From contig NZ_JAJCVJ010000001.1 in the NCBI RefSeq assembly GCF_020567425.1, forward strand, positions 868,001-932,000: a stretch of DNA of 64,000 nt, given 5' to 3'. The DNA comes from Salinirubrum litoreum (GTDB lineage Archaea > Halobacteriota > Halobacteria > Halobacteriales > Haloferacaceae). The notes under the pieces are model-generated. The model saw only the letters and a program-made list of their open reading frames with translations, was not told the origin of the DNA and made no database searches. This document shows, in pieces, positions 1-7,989 of this stretch (position 1 is the stretch's first letter; each line of letters opens with the position of its first letter). The position numbers and the translations under genes are program-made.

Positions 1-846
1 TCGAAGCCACTCCGGAAGTACCTCGCGCGCACCGACGCCAGACAGGTGCTCGTCGACCCGGCCGGCGAGTGGCGCGAGGCGGAGTTCACCGCGAGTGATC
101 TGGTGGTCGCCGACCCCGGTCGGCTGGCTGGCGACCTCTCGCGGCTGGTTCGCGGGAGCAGAAGCGAAGCGAGTTCGGACTGGCGCGACCGGTTCGAGAG
201 CGCCGAGGAGGTCCACTGGAACGTGTTCGCCGACGCGGAGTCGGCAGACGCCGGGACCGTTCACGAGGGCGCGATTCTCGCGGACGCCACCGACCTCGCG
301 CCGGAACCGGCCACGCTGGTCGTCTCGAACAGTATGCCGGTCCGCGATCTGGACCGGTTCGCCGAACCCTCGACCGCGAGTCGGACCGTCCTCGCCAACC
401 GGGGCGCGTCGGGCATCGACGGCGTGACGAGCACCGCACTCGGCGCGGGCAGTGCGACGACCGACCACCTGACGTACGTCACGGGCGATCTGGCGTACTA
501 CCACGACATGAACGGCCTACTGGCGCTCGGTCGCTGTGGCGTCGAGGCGACGATCGTGCTGATCAACAACGACGGCGGCGGCATCTTCCACATGCTTCCG
601 ATCGAGCAGTTCGACCCGCCCTTTACCGGCCAGTTCAAGACGCCCCACGGCCTCGACTTCCGGCCGACCGAGGACATCTACGCCCTCGGCTTCGCCCGCG
701 TCGAGACGCGCGAGGCGTTCCGCGAAGCGTACCGCGAGTCGGTCGCCGCTCCCGGCGCGCAGGTCATCGAGGTGTCGAGCGACGCCGAGTCGAGCCACCG
801 GACCCGCGAGCGACTCCGGGAGCAGGTCGTCGCGGAACTCTCCTGA
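1..846 (+). CDS. menD: MenD, SEPHCHC synthase, C-terminal part (5' truncated by window edge)
   Basis: This is the thiamine-diphosphate enzyme of menaquinone synthesis that joins 2-oxoglutarate to isochorismate. The reading frame is open from base 1, so the N-terminal half lies outside the window. The C-terminal ThDP-binding half is clear: the GDLAYYHDMNGL segment, then VLINNDGGGIFHMLPIEQFD, which is the MenD metal/ThDP region. It ends in an acidic helical tail. It is the first of four men genes here (menB, menA and menC follow after three unrelated genes). Frame and family are certain; the true start is not visible. Confidence 0.95.
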   Translation, partial: SKPLRKYLARTDARQVLVDPAGEWREAEFTASDLVVADPGRLAGDLSRLVRGSRSEASSDWRDRFESAEEVHWNVFADAESADAGTVHEGAILADATDLAPEPATLVVSNSMPVRDLDRFAEPSTASRTVLANRGASGIDGVTSTALGAGSATTDHLTYVTGDLAYYHDMNGLLALGRCGVEATIVLINNDGGGIFHMLPIEQFDPPFTGQFKTPHGLDFRPTEDIYALGFARVETREAFREAYRESVAAPGAQVIEVSSDAESSHRTRERLREQVVAELS

Positions 847-876
847 GAGCGGTCCCGGTTCGCGTCTCTCGACGTC

Positions 877-1986
877 TCAGCCGAACTCGTAGGCGACCAG
901 CAGTGCGAACACGAAGGGGAGCCAGCAGGCACCGACGATGGCGGGGAGAACGACCGACCCGGCGTCCACGTTCCAGAGCGCGACGACCGCCGGTGCGAGC
1001 ACACTCCACGCCCCGAAGACGCCGAGACCGATCGCGGGCCGGACCAGCGCGTAGCAGACGAGGATCAGCGTGAGGACGCCGAGCGTGACGTTGACGACCA
1101 GCGGGAACGTGGGCGCGACACTGCCGAACAGGAAGAAGGGGTAGCCGATCCACAGCGCGACCGCGAACAGCAGTTCGGTCTCGTCGGGGCGACCGACCGA
1201 GACGCGCCGACCGCCGCCGGTCGGTTCGACGTTTCTGATGCCGAACCCCTCCGTGTCGCCTCTCCCGGCGTCTCCACTCGGATCGACCCACGACGACCCG
1301 GCGTCGAACAACCCGGCGTCGTCCACGGCGGCGGTCGTTCTGCTCGTCCCGCCCGAGATGCTCGCCGAGTCTGCCCCGGCGGCGGTCGCGCTGGTGGTCC
1401 CGGTTCGCTCGGTGTCTGCGGTGTGCTCGGTGGTGGTGGATGTCGCGGTGTGGTCGGTGGCGGTGGACGTCGAGGTGTGGTCGGTGGCGGTGGATGTCTC
1501 GGTGTGGTCGGCGGTCGCCGAGTCCGCCGTGCTGTCGCCGGCGGCGGATCCCGTCGTGCTGTCGCCGGCGGTCGTTCCGGTCCAGCCGTCGCCGGTGGCG
1601 GTGTCGTCGGCTCCCTCCCTGCGGTCGGTCGCCGACGCGGGATCGGTAGTGGCGCTGTCGGCGGCCGTGTCGGGGTTCTCGACGCCCGACTCCCCATCCC
1701 GATCCGCGACCCACTCCGCGGTCACGGCGAGCCACGTCGCGGTGAACTCCTCGGACCACGCGCGGTCGGCGTAGGCGTCGTGACCGAGTCGGTCGTAGCG
1801 AGCGCGACTCTCGGCGTCGAGGAGGGTCGTCCGAGCGCGTGCCAGCAGGCGGAATCGCTCGGTCGCGTCGGCGTGGTCGCTCACGTCCAGATGTGTCTCG
1901 CGGGCGCGTCTGCGAAACGCGGTCTCTATCTCCTCGTCGGTCGCGTCCGGACCGACGGCCAGCACGTCGTAACACGTCACGGCCAT
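877..1986 (-). CDS. J-domain (DnaJ-like) membrane protein with noncanonical HLD motif
   Basis: The protein has 369 residues from the ATG at 1986; a GTG 18 bases upstream is also possible. Residues about 4-65 form a J domain (CYDVLAVGPDATDEEIETAF, RYDRLGHDAY), but the HPD tripeptide that triggers DnaK ATPase reads HLD. A long Ser/Thr/Ala/Asp-rich linker follows, with short TATDHTSTS-like repeats. The C-terminal ~100 residues hold about four hydrophobic segments, so the protein is probably membrane anchored. It may be a specialised or degenerate co-chaperone; its client is unknown. It converges with menD. Confidence 0.8.
   Translation of the reverse strand: MAVTCYDVLAVGPDATDEEIETAFRRRARETHLDVSDHADATERFRLLARARTTLLDAESRARYDRLGHDAYADRAWSEEFTATWLAVTAEWVADRDGESGVENPDTAADSATTDPASATDRREGADDTATGDGWTGTTAGDSTTGSAAGDSTADSATADHTETSTATDHTSTSTATDHTATSTTTEHTADTERTGTTSATAAGADSASISGGTSRTTAAVDDAGLFDAGSSWVDPSGDAGRGDTEGFGIRNVEPTGGGRRVSVGRPDETELLFAVALWIGYPFFLFGSVAPTFPLVVNVTLGVLTLILVCYALVRPAIGLGVFGAWSVLAPAVVALWNVDAGSVVLPAIVGACWLPFVFALLVAYEFG
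1429..1515. repeat. Short in-frame tandem repeat inside the J-domain protein linker
   Basis: About three degenerate 30-base units built on ggtgtggtcggtggcggtgg encode the TATDH-type repeats of the linker. The repeats are in frame, so copy number can change without breaking the gene. Confidence 0.7.
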
Positions 1987-2114
1987 CTCGGCTGTCGATT
2001 CCACTCCGGACCGCGTGAGACAAAGTTCCGTCGGTCCTCAGGGGAGAAATCGACGCCAGCAGACCGACTACTGTCGGCCGAAACCCTTTGTACGATCCGG
2101 CAGAAGTGCCGGAC

Positions 2115-2618
2115 ATGTCCTCCCGCTGGAAGTACGTCGCCGGCACACTCGTCTTGCTGACGGTGGCGTACGCCCTCGTCATCGCCGGACAGATTCTCCT
2201 CGGGGTGATCGCCGCCGTCGGCATCTACGGCACCGGCTGGCTGTTCGCCACCTTCCGCCCGGCCGACGGCTACATCGAGGCGCTCGGCTGGGGGCGGGTC
2301 GCCGTCCTGACGCTGATCGCGCTCGTGAACCTCACTTACGCGGTCGTCATCGCGAACCAACTTCTGCTCGGGATCATCGCTGTCTGGGTGATCGCACTCC
2401 TCGGGTTCGTCGTGGCGCCCGGCGGGCCGCTCACCGAAGCACGGGAGTTCTACGACCGACTTCGACGCGTCGACCGCTACATCCGCGAACAGGAGGGCGA
2501 ACTCACCGACGGCGGCTGGAACGACGACGCCGACGCCGACACGGACGACGCCGACGAGTGGGGCACGACCGACGACACCGACGAAGAAGTCGGCTGGGAG
2601 CGAGAACGCGACGACTGA
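2115..2618 (+). CDS. Small multi-span membrane protein with acidic tail
   Basis: The protein has 167 residues from the ATG at 2115 (MSSRWKYVAGTLV). Residues 8-115 hold four or five hydrophobic helices with a repeated theme (YALVIAGQILLGVIAAVGIY and YAVVIANQLLLGIIAVWVI), which suggests an internal duplication of a two-helix unit. The last 50 residues are almost all Asp, Glu, Gly and Thr, a cytoplasmic haloacidic tail. It is divergent from the J-domain gene, with 128 bases between the starts. No enzymatic motif is seen and the function is unknown. Confidence 0.75.
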   Translation: MSSRWKYVAGTLVLLTVAYALVIAGQILLGVIAAVGIYGTGWLFATFRPADGYIEALGWGRVAVLTLIALVNLTYAVVIANQLLLGIIAVWVIALLGFVVAPGGPLTEAREFYDRLRRVDRYIREQEGELTDGGWNDDADADTDDADEWGTTDDTDEEVGWERERDD

Positions 2619-2630
2619 CCGCCGCCGAAC

Positions 2631-3971
2631 TCAGCCGATGAGGTCGCGGGCGAACACCCGCCCCGACTCCGACTCGCCGCCGAGTTCGCTCGCCTCGGCG
2701 ACGAACACTGCACCATCGCCGACCACCGGGTCCGTGACTTGCTCGACACCGGGGTCGAACGTCCACCGCGTCTCGCCGGACGCGGCGTCGAGACCGAACA
2801 GGCGGGCCGACTGCCCGTCGGCAGTGACGACCACGCCCTCGGCGACGGCCGCCGGTCGCGTGTACTCGCCACCCGGCGTGGCACGCCAGTCGACCGAGCC
2901 GTCCTCGGGTGACAGCGAGACGACCGCCGACTCGCCGAAGCCGAGCAGTCGGTCCCCGGCGAGGAGCGCGAGCAGGAGCGACTCGTCGGTCGTCCAGCGC
3001 ACTGTCCCGTCGGAGCCGGCGTGACGCACCTCGCGCCCGCCGAGAAAGACGCCAGCCTCCGCACCCGAGTCGTCGACCAGCACCGAGTTGACCGGGCCGT
3101 CGAGTCGCCAGCGTTCGGTCCCCGAATCGAGGGCGACGGCCCGGAGTGGGCCGCCGTTGTGCCCGACGTAGACCGTCTCACCAGCGACGCGGGGTGAGAG
3201 AAGTCCGGCGTCTTCGACCGACACCGACCAACGTTCGGTCCCGTCGGCGGTGGCGAGTCCACGGAACAGGAACTGCGTGGCGACGACCGTCGTCTCCACG
3301 CCCGGTTCGATGCCGGACACGTCGCCGGTGCCGACCCGCCAGCGTTCCGCGCCGGTGTCGGTCTCCAGCGCGATGGTCGGGTCGCCCTCGTCGGAGAGCG
3401 CGTCGTCGTTGCTCCCGACGAACAGCGCGCCGTCGGCGGTGCCGTGGAGTCCGAACGCCTCGTAGGAGATGTCGGGGGCGTAGGTCCACAACTCCTCGCC
3501 GGTTCCGGGGTCCAGCGCGTGGACGCGGTTCTCCTGGCCGTGCAGGCCGTCGAACGCGCCACTCACCGCGTAGAGCGTTCCGTCCGCGACGAGGAGACCG
3601 GTGCCGGACGCGAGCGACTTCACCGGGTTCGGGGCGTCGAAGCGCCACCTGACGCGCCCGTCGCTCTGGTCGAGGGCGACGAGGGAGCTCGCGTCGGTGC
3701 CGGCGTACAGCGTCCCGTCGTGGAACCGCAGTTCGCCGACTCGGCCGGGGAGATCGGCGGTCCATCGGGCGTCTGCCGGGGGGTCAGAGACGTCGGTGTC
3801 GTCGTCCGTCGTCGGCGAGGTGTCGTCGGTGTTCGTGGGTGGAGTGTCGTCGTCGGTCGAACTGGTCGGCGTCCCCGAGTCGTCGTTACTGAGACAACCG
3901 GCGACAGCGCCGCCGAGCGCGACGCCGAGGGTCCGGAGAGCGGTCCTGCGGGTAGTTCTGTGGGAGGGCAT
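2631..3971 (-). CDS. PQQ-binding-like beta-propeller lipoprotein
   Basis: The protein has 446 residues. The N-terminus has a twin-arginine stretch (TTRRTALRTLGVALGG) and a lipobox ending AGC, so it is probably a Tat-exported lipoprotein. A Thr/Asp-rich spacer (residues 30-70) follows, then a propeller made of repeated blades with the PQQ-type pattern (DGTLYAGTDASSLVALDQ..GRVRWRF; ALDPGTGEELWTY; LDAASGETRWTF). Such proteins scaffold complexes at the cell surface or bind cofactors; no catalytic motif is seen. It converges on the small membrane gene and diverges from menB. Confidence 0.85.
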   Translation of the reverse strand: MPSHRTTRRTALRTLGVALGGAVAGCLSNDDSGTPTSSTDDDTPPTNTDDTSPTTDDDTDVSDPPADARWTADLPGRVGELRFHDGTLYAGTDASSLVALDQSDGRVRWRFDAPNPVKSLASGTGLLVADGTLYAVSGAFDGLHGQENRVHALDPGTGEELWTYAPDISYEAFGLHGTADGALFVGSNDDALSDEGDPTIALETDTGAERWRVGTGDVSGIEPGVETTVVATQFLFRGLATADGTERWSVSVEDAGLLSPRVAGETVYVGHNGGPLRAVALDSGTERWRLDGPVNSVLVDDSGAEAGVFLGGREVRHAGSDGTVRWTTDESLLLALLAGDRLLGFGESAVVSLSPEDGSVDWRATPGGEYTRPAAVAEGVVVTADGQSARLFGLDAASGETRWTFDPGVEQVTDPVVGDGAVFVAEASELGGESESGRVFARDLIG

Positions 3972-4095
3972 GGGTCGTTCGGCGGTGTCGCGTTCGGGGG
4001 GTACGTGCTTTGTGGTGGACCGAGTGGAGAGTTCGACCAGCGACGCGGACGCCGGGACAAGAACGCTTTTGCGCGGTCCGGCCGCCTATCGTGAC

Positions 4096-5007
4096 ATGAC
4101 TTCGGAACTGATGGACTCGGACCGGTGGGAGCAGGTCACCGACGAGTTCCACGACGTGACCTACCACCGGGCGACCGACGCACCCGTGGTCCGGATCGCG
4201 TTCGACCGCCCCGAGGTGCGCAACGCCTTCCGACCGGGGACGGTCGACGAACTGTACGCGGCGCTGGACCACGCCCGGAAACAGGCCGTCGTCGGCTGTG
4301 TGCTCCTCACGGGCAACGGCCCGTCGCCGAAAGACGGCGGCTGGGCGTTCTGTGCCGGCGGCGACCAGTCTGTTCGCGGCGGGTCGGGCTACGAGTACCG
4401 CGACGACGACGAGGCCGACGAGAGCGACGACCCACTCGTCCGCGAGGCGAAAGCCGGTCGCCTGCACATCCTCGAAGTCCAGCGACTGATCCGGTTCATG
4501 CCGAAACCGGTGATCGCCGTGGTGCCGGGGTGGGCCGTCGGCGGGGGCCACTCACTGCACGTCGTCTGCGACCTGACGCTCGCCTCGGAGGAACACGCGA
4601 AGTTCCTCCAGACCGACCCCGACGTGGCCTCCTTCGACGGCGGCTTCGGGTCGGCGTACCTCGCCAAGCAGGTCGGCCAGAAGAAAGCACGAGAAGTGTT
4701 CTTCCGTGGGAAGACCTACTCCGCCGCGGAGGCAGTCGAGATGGGGATGGCGAACGAGGCGATCCCCCACGGAGACCTCGAAGACGTGGCGTTCGAGTGG
4801 GCAGAGGAGATCACCGCGAAGTCGCCGACCGCGATCCGGATGCTGAAGTACGCGTTCAACCTCACCGACGACGGACTGGTCGGCCAGCAGGTGTTCGCCG
4901 GCGAGGCGACCCGACTGGCGTACATGACCGACGAGGCGGCCGAGGGCCGGGACGCCTTCCTGGAGAAGCGCGAACCGAACTTCTCGGAGTTCCCGTGGCA
5001 CTACTGA
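4096..5007 (+). CDS. menB: MenB, 1,4-dihydroxy-2-naphthoyl-CoA synthase
   Basis: This crotonase-fold enzyme closes the naphthoquinone ring of O-succinylbenzoyl-CoA. It has 303 residues from the ATG at 4096; an in-frame upstream extension only crosses the promoter of the neighbouring gene. Family signatures are FDRPEVRNAFRPGTVDEL, the oxyanion-hole segment WAFCAGGDQSVRG, VVPGWAVGGGHSLHVVCDLT, and FGSAYLAKQVGQKKARE with the usual C-terminus EFPWHY. It heads a menB-menA-menC run, with menA starting 19 bases after the stop. An A/T-rich patch (ttttgcg) about 28 bases upstream suggests a near-leaderless mRNA. Confidence 0.97.
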   Translation: MTSELMDSDRWEQVTDEFHDVTYHRATDAPVVRIAFDRPEVRNAFRPGTVDELYAALDHARKQAVVGCVLLTGNGPSPKDGGWAFCAGGDQSVRGGSGYEYRDDDEADESDDPLVREAKAGRLHILEVQRLIRFMPKPVIAVVPGWAVGGGHSLHVVCDLTLASEEHAKFLQTDPDVASFDGGFGSAYLAKQVGQKKAREVFFRGKTYSAAEAVEMGMANEAIPHGDLEDVAFEWAEEITAKSPTAIRMLKYAFNLTDDGLVGQQVFAGEATRLAYMTDEAAEGRDAFLEKREPNFSEFPWHY

Positions 5008-5026
5008 TGGGCGGAGAGATCGACGC

Positions 5027-5968
5027 ATGACGACGAACGCCGAGATCACGCGGATGCGGGCGTGGATCATCGCCGCTCGGCCCCAGACCTTGCCGGCCGC
5101 GCTCGCACCGGTCGCGGTCGGCACCGGCCTCGCCTACCACGACGGCTACCTCGCGATACTGCCGGCGCTGGTCGCACTGCTCGGAGCGACGTTGATCCAG
5201 ATCGGGACGAACTTCGCCAACGACTACTACGACGCGGTGCAGGGCGCGGACACCGAGGCCCGCGAAGGGTTCACCCGCGTCACGGCCGGGGGGCTCATCC
5301 CGCCCGGACAGGTGAAGGCGGGGATGTATCTCACCTTCGCGCTGGCGGTTCTCTCGGGGACGTACCTCGTCTACGTCGGCGGCGTGCCGATCCTCGTCAT
5401 CGGCCTGCTGTCCGTGGTCTCGGGCATCGCCTACACCGGCGGGCCGTACCCGCTGGGCTACCACGGCCTCGGCGACGTGTTCGTCTTCGTCTTCTTCGGC
5501 CTCGTCGCGGTGACGGGCACCTACTACGTACAGGCCGTGACGTTCCTCGCAGAGCCACTGACGACGACGGTGCCGGCCGGCACGGTGCCACTCGCGGCTG
5601 TCGTCGCCAGCCTCCCGGTCGCGGCCATCTCGACGAACGTCCTGGTCGTCAACAACGTCCGGGACAAAGAGGAGGACGCGACGACCGGCAAGCGCACGCT
5701 CGCGGTCCGGTTCGGCTACGGCTTCGCGCGCGCCGAGTACGTCGGTCTGCTCGTCCTCGCGTACCTCGTGCCGGCGTACTTCTGGCTCTGGCCGGAGTTC
5801 GGCGCGACGGTCCTCCTGCCACTCGTCACGATGCCCATCGCGGGGCGTGTCGCTCGAACCGTCGTCACCGAGACGAAAGGCGAGAAGCTGAACCCCGCGC
5901 TGGAAGACACCGGGAAACTGCTCGCCGGCTACTCGCTGCTGTTCGCGCTGGGGTTGGCGCTGGCATGA
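5027..5968 (+). CDS. menA: MenA, 1,4-dihydroxy-2-naphthoate polyprenyltransferase
   Basis: This integral membrane UbiA-family prenyltransferase attaches the isoprenoid tail to DHNA, giving demethylmenaquinone. It has 313 residues with about eight or nine hydrophobic helices. The first Asp-rich motif is NFANDYYDAVQGADTEAR and the second is NNVRDKEEDATTGKRTLAVR; both bind Mg-diphosphate in this family. Its last codons overlap the start of menC by four bases (ATGA), so the two are translationally coupled. Confidence 0.97.
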   Translation: MTTNAEITRMRAWIIAARPQTLPAALAPVAVGTGLAYHDGYLAILPALVALLGATLIQIGTNFANDYYDAVQGADTEAREGFTRVTAGGLIPPGQVKAGMYLTFALAVLSGTYLVYVGGVPILVIGLLSVVSGIAYTGGPYPLGYHGLGDVFVFVFFGLVAVTGTYYVQAVTFLAEPLTTTVPAGTVPLAAVVASLPVAAISTNVLVVNNVRDKEEDATTGKRTLAVRFGYGFARAEYVGLLVLAYLVPAYFWLWPEFGATVLLPLVTMPIAGRVARTVVTETKGEKLNPALEDTGKLLAGYSLLFALGLALA

Positions 5969-7002
5969 CCGGCCTGTCACTCGCCGACTTCTCGCTCCCG
6001 CTCCGGGAGCCACTCGGCACCGCGAAGGGTGCGATCACCAGCAGAGACGGCTGGCTCGTCGGTGTCGACCGGGACGGCCAGCGTGGCATCGGCGAGGCGA
6101 CGCCCCTGCCGGGGTGGACCGAGAGCCACGACGAGTGTGACGAGACGCTCCGAGACCTCGCCGACTCGTGGCCGGGCGTGCCGGACCGCGAGACACCGGC
6201 CGCGAGACACGGCGTCACGCTCGCACTGCACGACGCCCAGGCCCGAGAGGCGGATGTCCCACTCGGTCGCCACCTCGCCGGCCCCGACGCGCCGGTCGCC
6301 GACTCGGTGCCCGTCAACGCGACACTCGGCGACGCGCCGGTCGCGGAGACGGTCGACCGGGCCGAGTCCGCCGTCGACGCCGGCTACGGGACGCTGAAGC
6401 TGAAGGTCGGCGTCCGCGACCCCGAAGAAGACGTCGAGCGCATCCGCGCGGTGCGGGACGCGGTCGGTGCCGGCGTCACGCTCCGGGCCGACGCGAACGG
6501 CGCGTGGGACTACACGACCGCCCGCGACGTGCTGGTGGAACTCGCCGAGATCGGCGTCGAGTACGTCGAACAGCCGGTTCCGGCCACGGAACTCGGCGCG
6601 CTCTCGTCGCTCCGGGGCAGGGGTGTCGGCGTCGCGGCCGACGAGTCGCTGGCCGAGTACAGCGTCCGCGAAGTCGTGGAGGCCGACGCCGCCGACACGC
6701 TGATCCTGAAACCGATGGCACTCGGCGGTCCCGAGTCGACGCTGCGGGCGGTCGGGAAGGCCCGGACCGCCGGCGTCTCGTCGGTCGTCACGACGACGAT
6801 CGACGGCGCTGTGGCGCGCGCGGCGGCGGTCCACGTCGCGGCGTGTCTCCCCGGCGACCGGGCGCACGGCCTGGCGACCGGCGACCTCCTCGCCGAGGAC
6901 GTTGGGCCCGACCCGGTGCCGGTGGTCGACGGTCGCATCTCGGTGCCGACGGGACCGGGCGTCGTCGGCGACAGCTTCGACTCGCTGGTCTGGGACGGGT
7001 GA
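5965..7002 (+). CDS. menC: MenC, o-succinylbenzoate synthase
   Basis: This enolase-superfamily dehydratase makes o-succinylbenzoate. It has 345 residues, starting at the ATG that overlaps the menA stop. The barrel motifs are all present: TLKLKVGV (catalytic Lys), LRADANGAWD and VEQPV (metal ligands), VAADESL, and ILKPMALGG. Longer upstream openings in this frame run antisense-like through menA and were rejected. It is the last gene of the menB-A-C unit; the downstream gene is convergent. Confidence 0.95.
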   Translation: MTGLSLADFSLPLREPLGTAKGAITSRDGWLVGVDRDGQRGIGEATPLPGWTESHDECDETLRDLADSWPGVPDRETPAARHGVTLALHDAQAREADVPLGRHLAGPDAPVADSVPVNATLGDAPVAETVDRAESAVDAGYGTLKLKVGVRDPEEDVERIRAVRDAVGAGVTLRADANGAWDYTTARDVLVELAEIGVEYVEQPVPATELGALSSLRGRGVGVAADESLAEYSVREVVEADAADTLILKPMALGGPESTLRAVGKARTAGVSSVVTTTIDGAVARAAAVHVAACLPGDRAHGLATGDLLAEDVGPDPVPVVDGRISVPTGPGVVGDSFDSLVWDG

Positions 7003-7038
7003 GCGCGTGAGAGCGTGACCGAGTCGGAGTCGAGAGAA

Positions 7039-7824
7039 TCAGCGCGAGAGCGGCGACAGTCGGTAGAGCAGCTGGGCGGCCTGTGCCACGCCGCGTGCAC
7101 CCTTCGCCGCACCCCTCACACTCCCTTTCGCGCCGACTTTCGCGTAGTAACCGCTCTTTCTGGCCGCGCCGATAGCGTAGTGTTTCGTCGAGAGGCGGAT
7201 CGGCTGGCGTCTGCCCTGCACGCGCGTCGACCCGTTCTTCAGGGCGTCCAGCACGAGGTCGGCGTCCAGATCGGCGCGGGTGGCGTCCGGAATCTCCAGT
7301 TCGGTGTAGGCCCTCCCGACGTAGGGCACCGAGTGGGCGTCGCTGGCGGCCACGCCGGGGTAGCCCCGCGTCTCGGCGAACCGGCGGGCGCGCCGGTTCT
7401 TGTAGCCGGTGAACAGCCACGCGTTGAACACCTCGACCGCGTCACAGTCGGTGAGTCTGCGCTTCCGGACGCCGTGCCGGGAGCGCTGGAAGGGGTGCGG
7501 AACGACCGCGACGCCGCCGTGCGACCTGACCCACTGGACCGTCTCGTCGAAGGGCGCGCGGTGTGGCGGCATCTCGTCGACCCCGATGGCGAGCAGGTGT
7601 CCCGCGGCGGTCGAGATCTCGACGCCGGGGATGCCGACCAGTCCGTAGTCGGCGGCGAGTTCCGCCGCGCGTAGCGACTCGTGGATGGCGTCGTGGTCGG
7701 TGATCACGACGCCGTCGAGTCCGATCTCTGCGGCCTGCTCTAGGATCAACTCCACCGGGTCACTCGCGTCGTAGGAACCCTCCGAGTGGACGTGTGGGTC
7801 GATCCGGACTGTCAGTGAGGGCAC
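7039..7824 (-). CDS. PHP-domain metal-dependent phosphoesterase
   Basis: The protein has 261 residues from a GTG start. The PHP superfamily metal ligands are in order: DPHVHSEGSYD, ITDHDAI, GVEIST, AVVPHPFQRSRHG and ASDAHS. Stand-alone PHP proteins of this size hydrolyse small phosphoesters such as 3',5'-bisphosphonucleotides; the substrate here cannot be read from sequence. The C-terminal ~50 residues are Lys/Arg/Ala-rich (AIGAARKSGYYAKVGAKG), which is unusually basic for a haloarchaeal protein and may contact nucleic acid or membrane. Confidence 0.85.
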   Translation of the reverse strand: MPSLTVRIDPHVHSEGSYDASDPVELILEQAAEIGLDGVVITDHDAIHESLRAAELAADYGLVGIPGVEISTAAGHLLAIGVDEMPPHRAPFDETVQWVRSHGGVAVVPHPFQRSRHGVRKRRLTDCDAVEVFNAWLFTGYKNRRARRFAETRGYPGVAASDAHSVPYVGRAYTELEIPDATRADLDADLVLDALKNGSTRVQGRRQPIRLSTKHYAIGAARKSGYYAKVGAKGSVRGAAKGARGVAQAAQLLYRLSPLSR

Positions 7825-7989
7825 GAGTTGTCGAAAGTTGGACGTACTCGGACAAAAGCTTCACTGCCGACCGTGCGCCCTGTCCGCAGTCGGCAGGGTG
7901 GTGGGCGGCACCGAGCGAGGTTCTGACAGCAGAGTTACCAAAATCCGCGTCAGGGAACGCTCTTGGTACCCGGCGTGGTAGTCCGTGTC

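Noticed and set aside
5062..5964. Long N-terminal extension of menC
   Set aside because: It lies in another frame of menA, is Arg-rich and unlike any MenC; the ATG overlapping the menA stop is the natural start.
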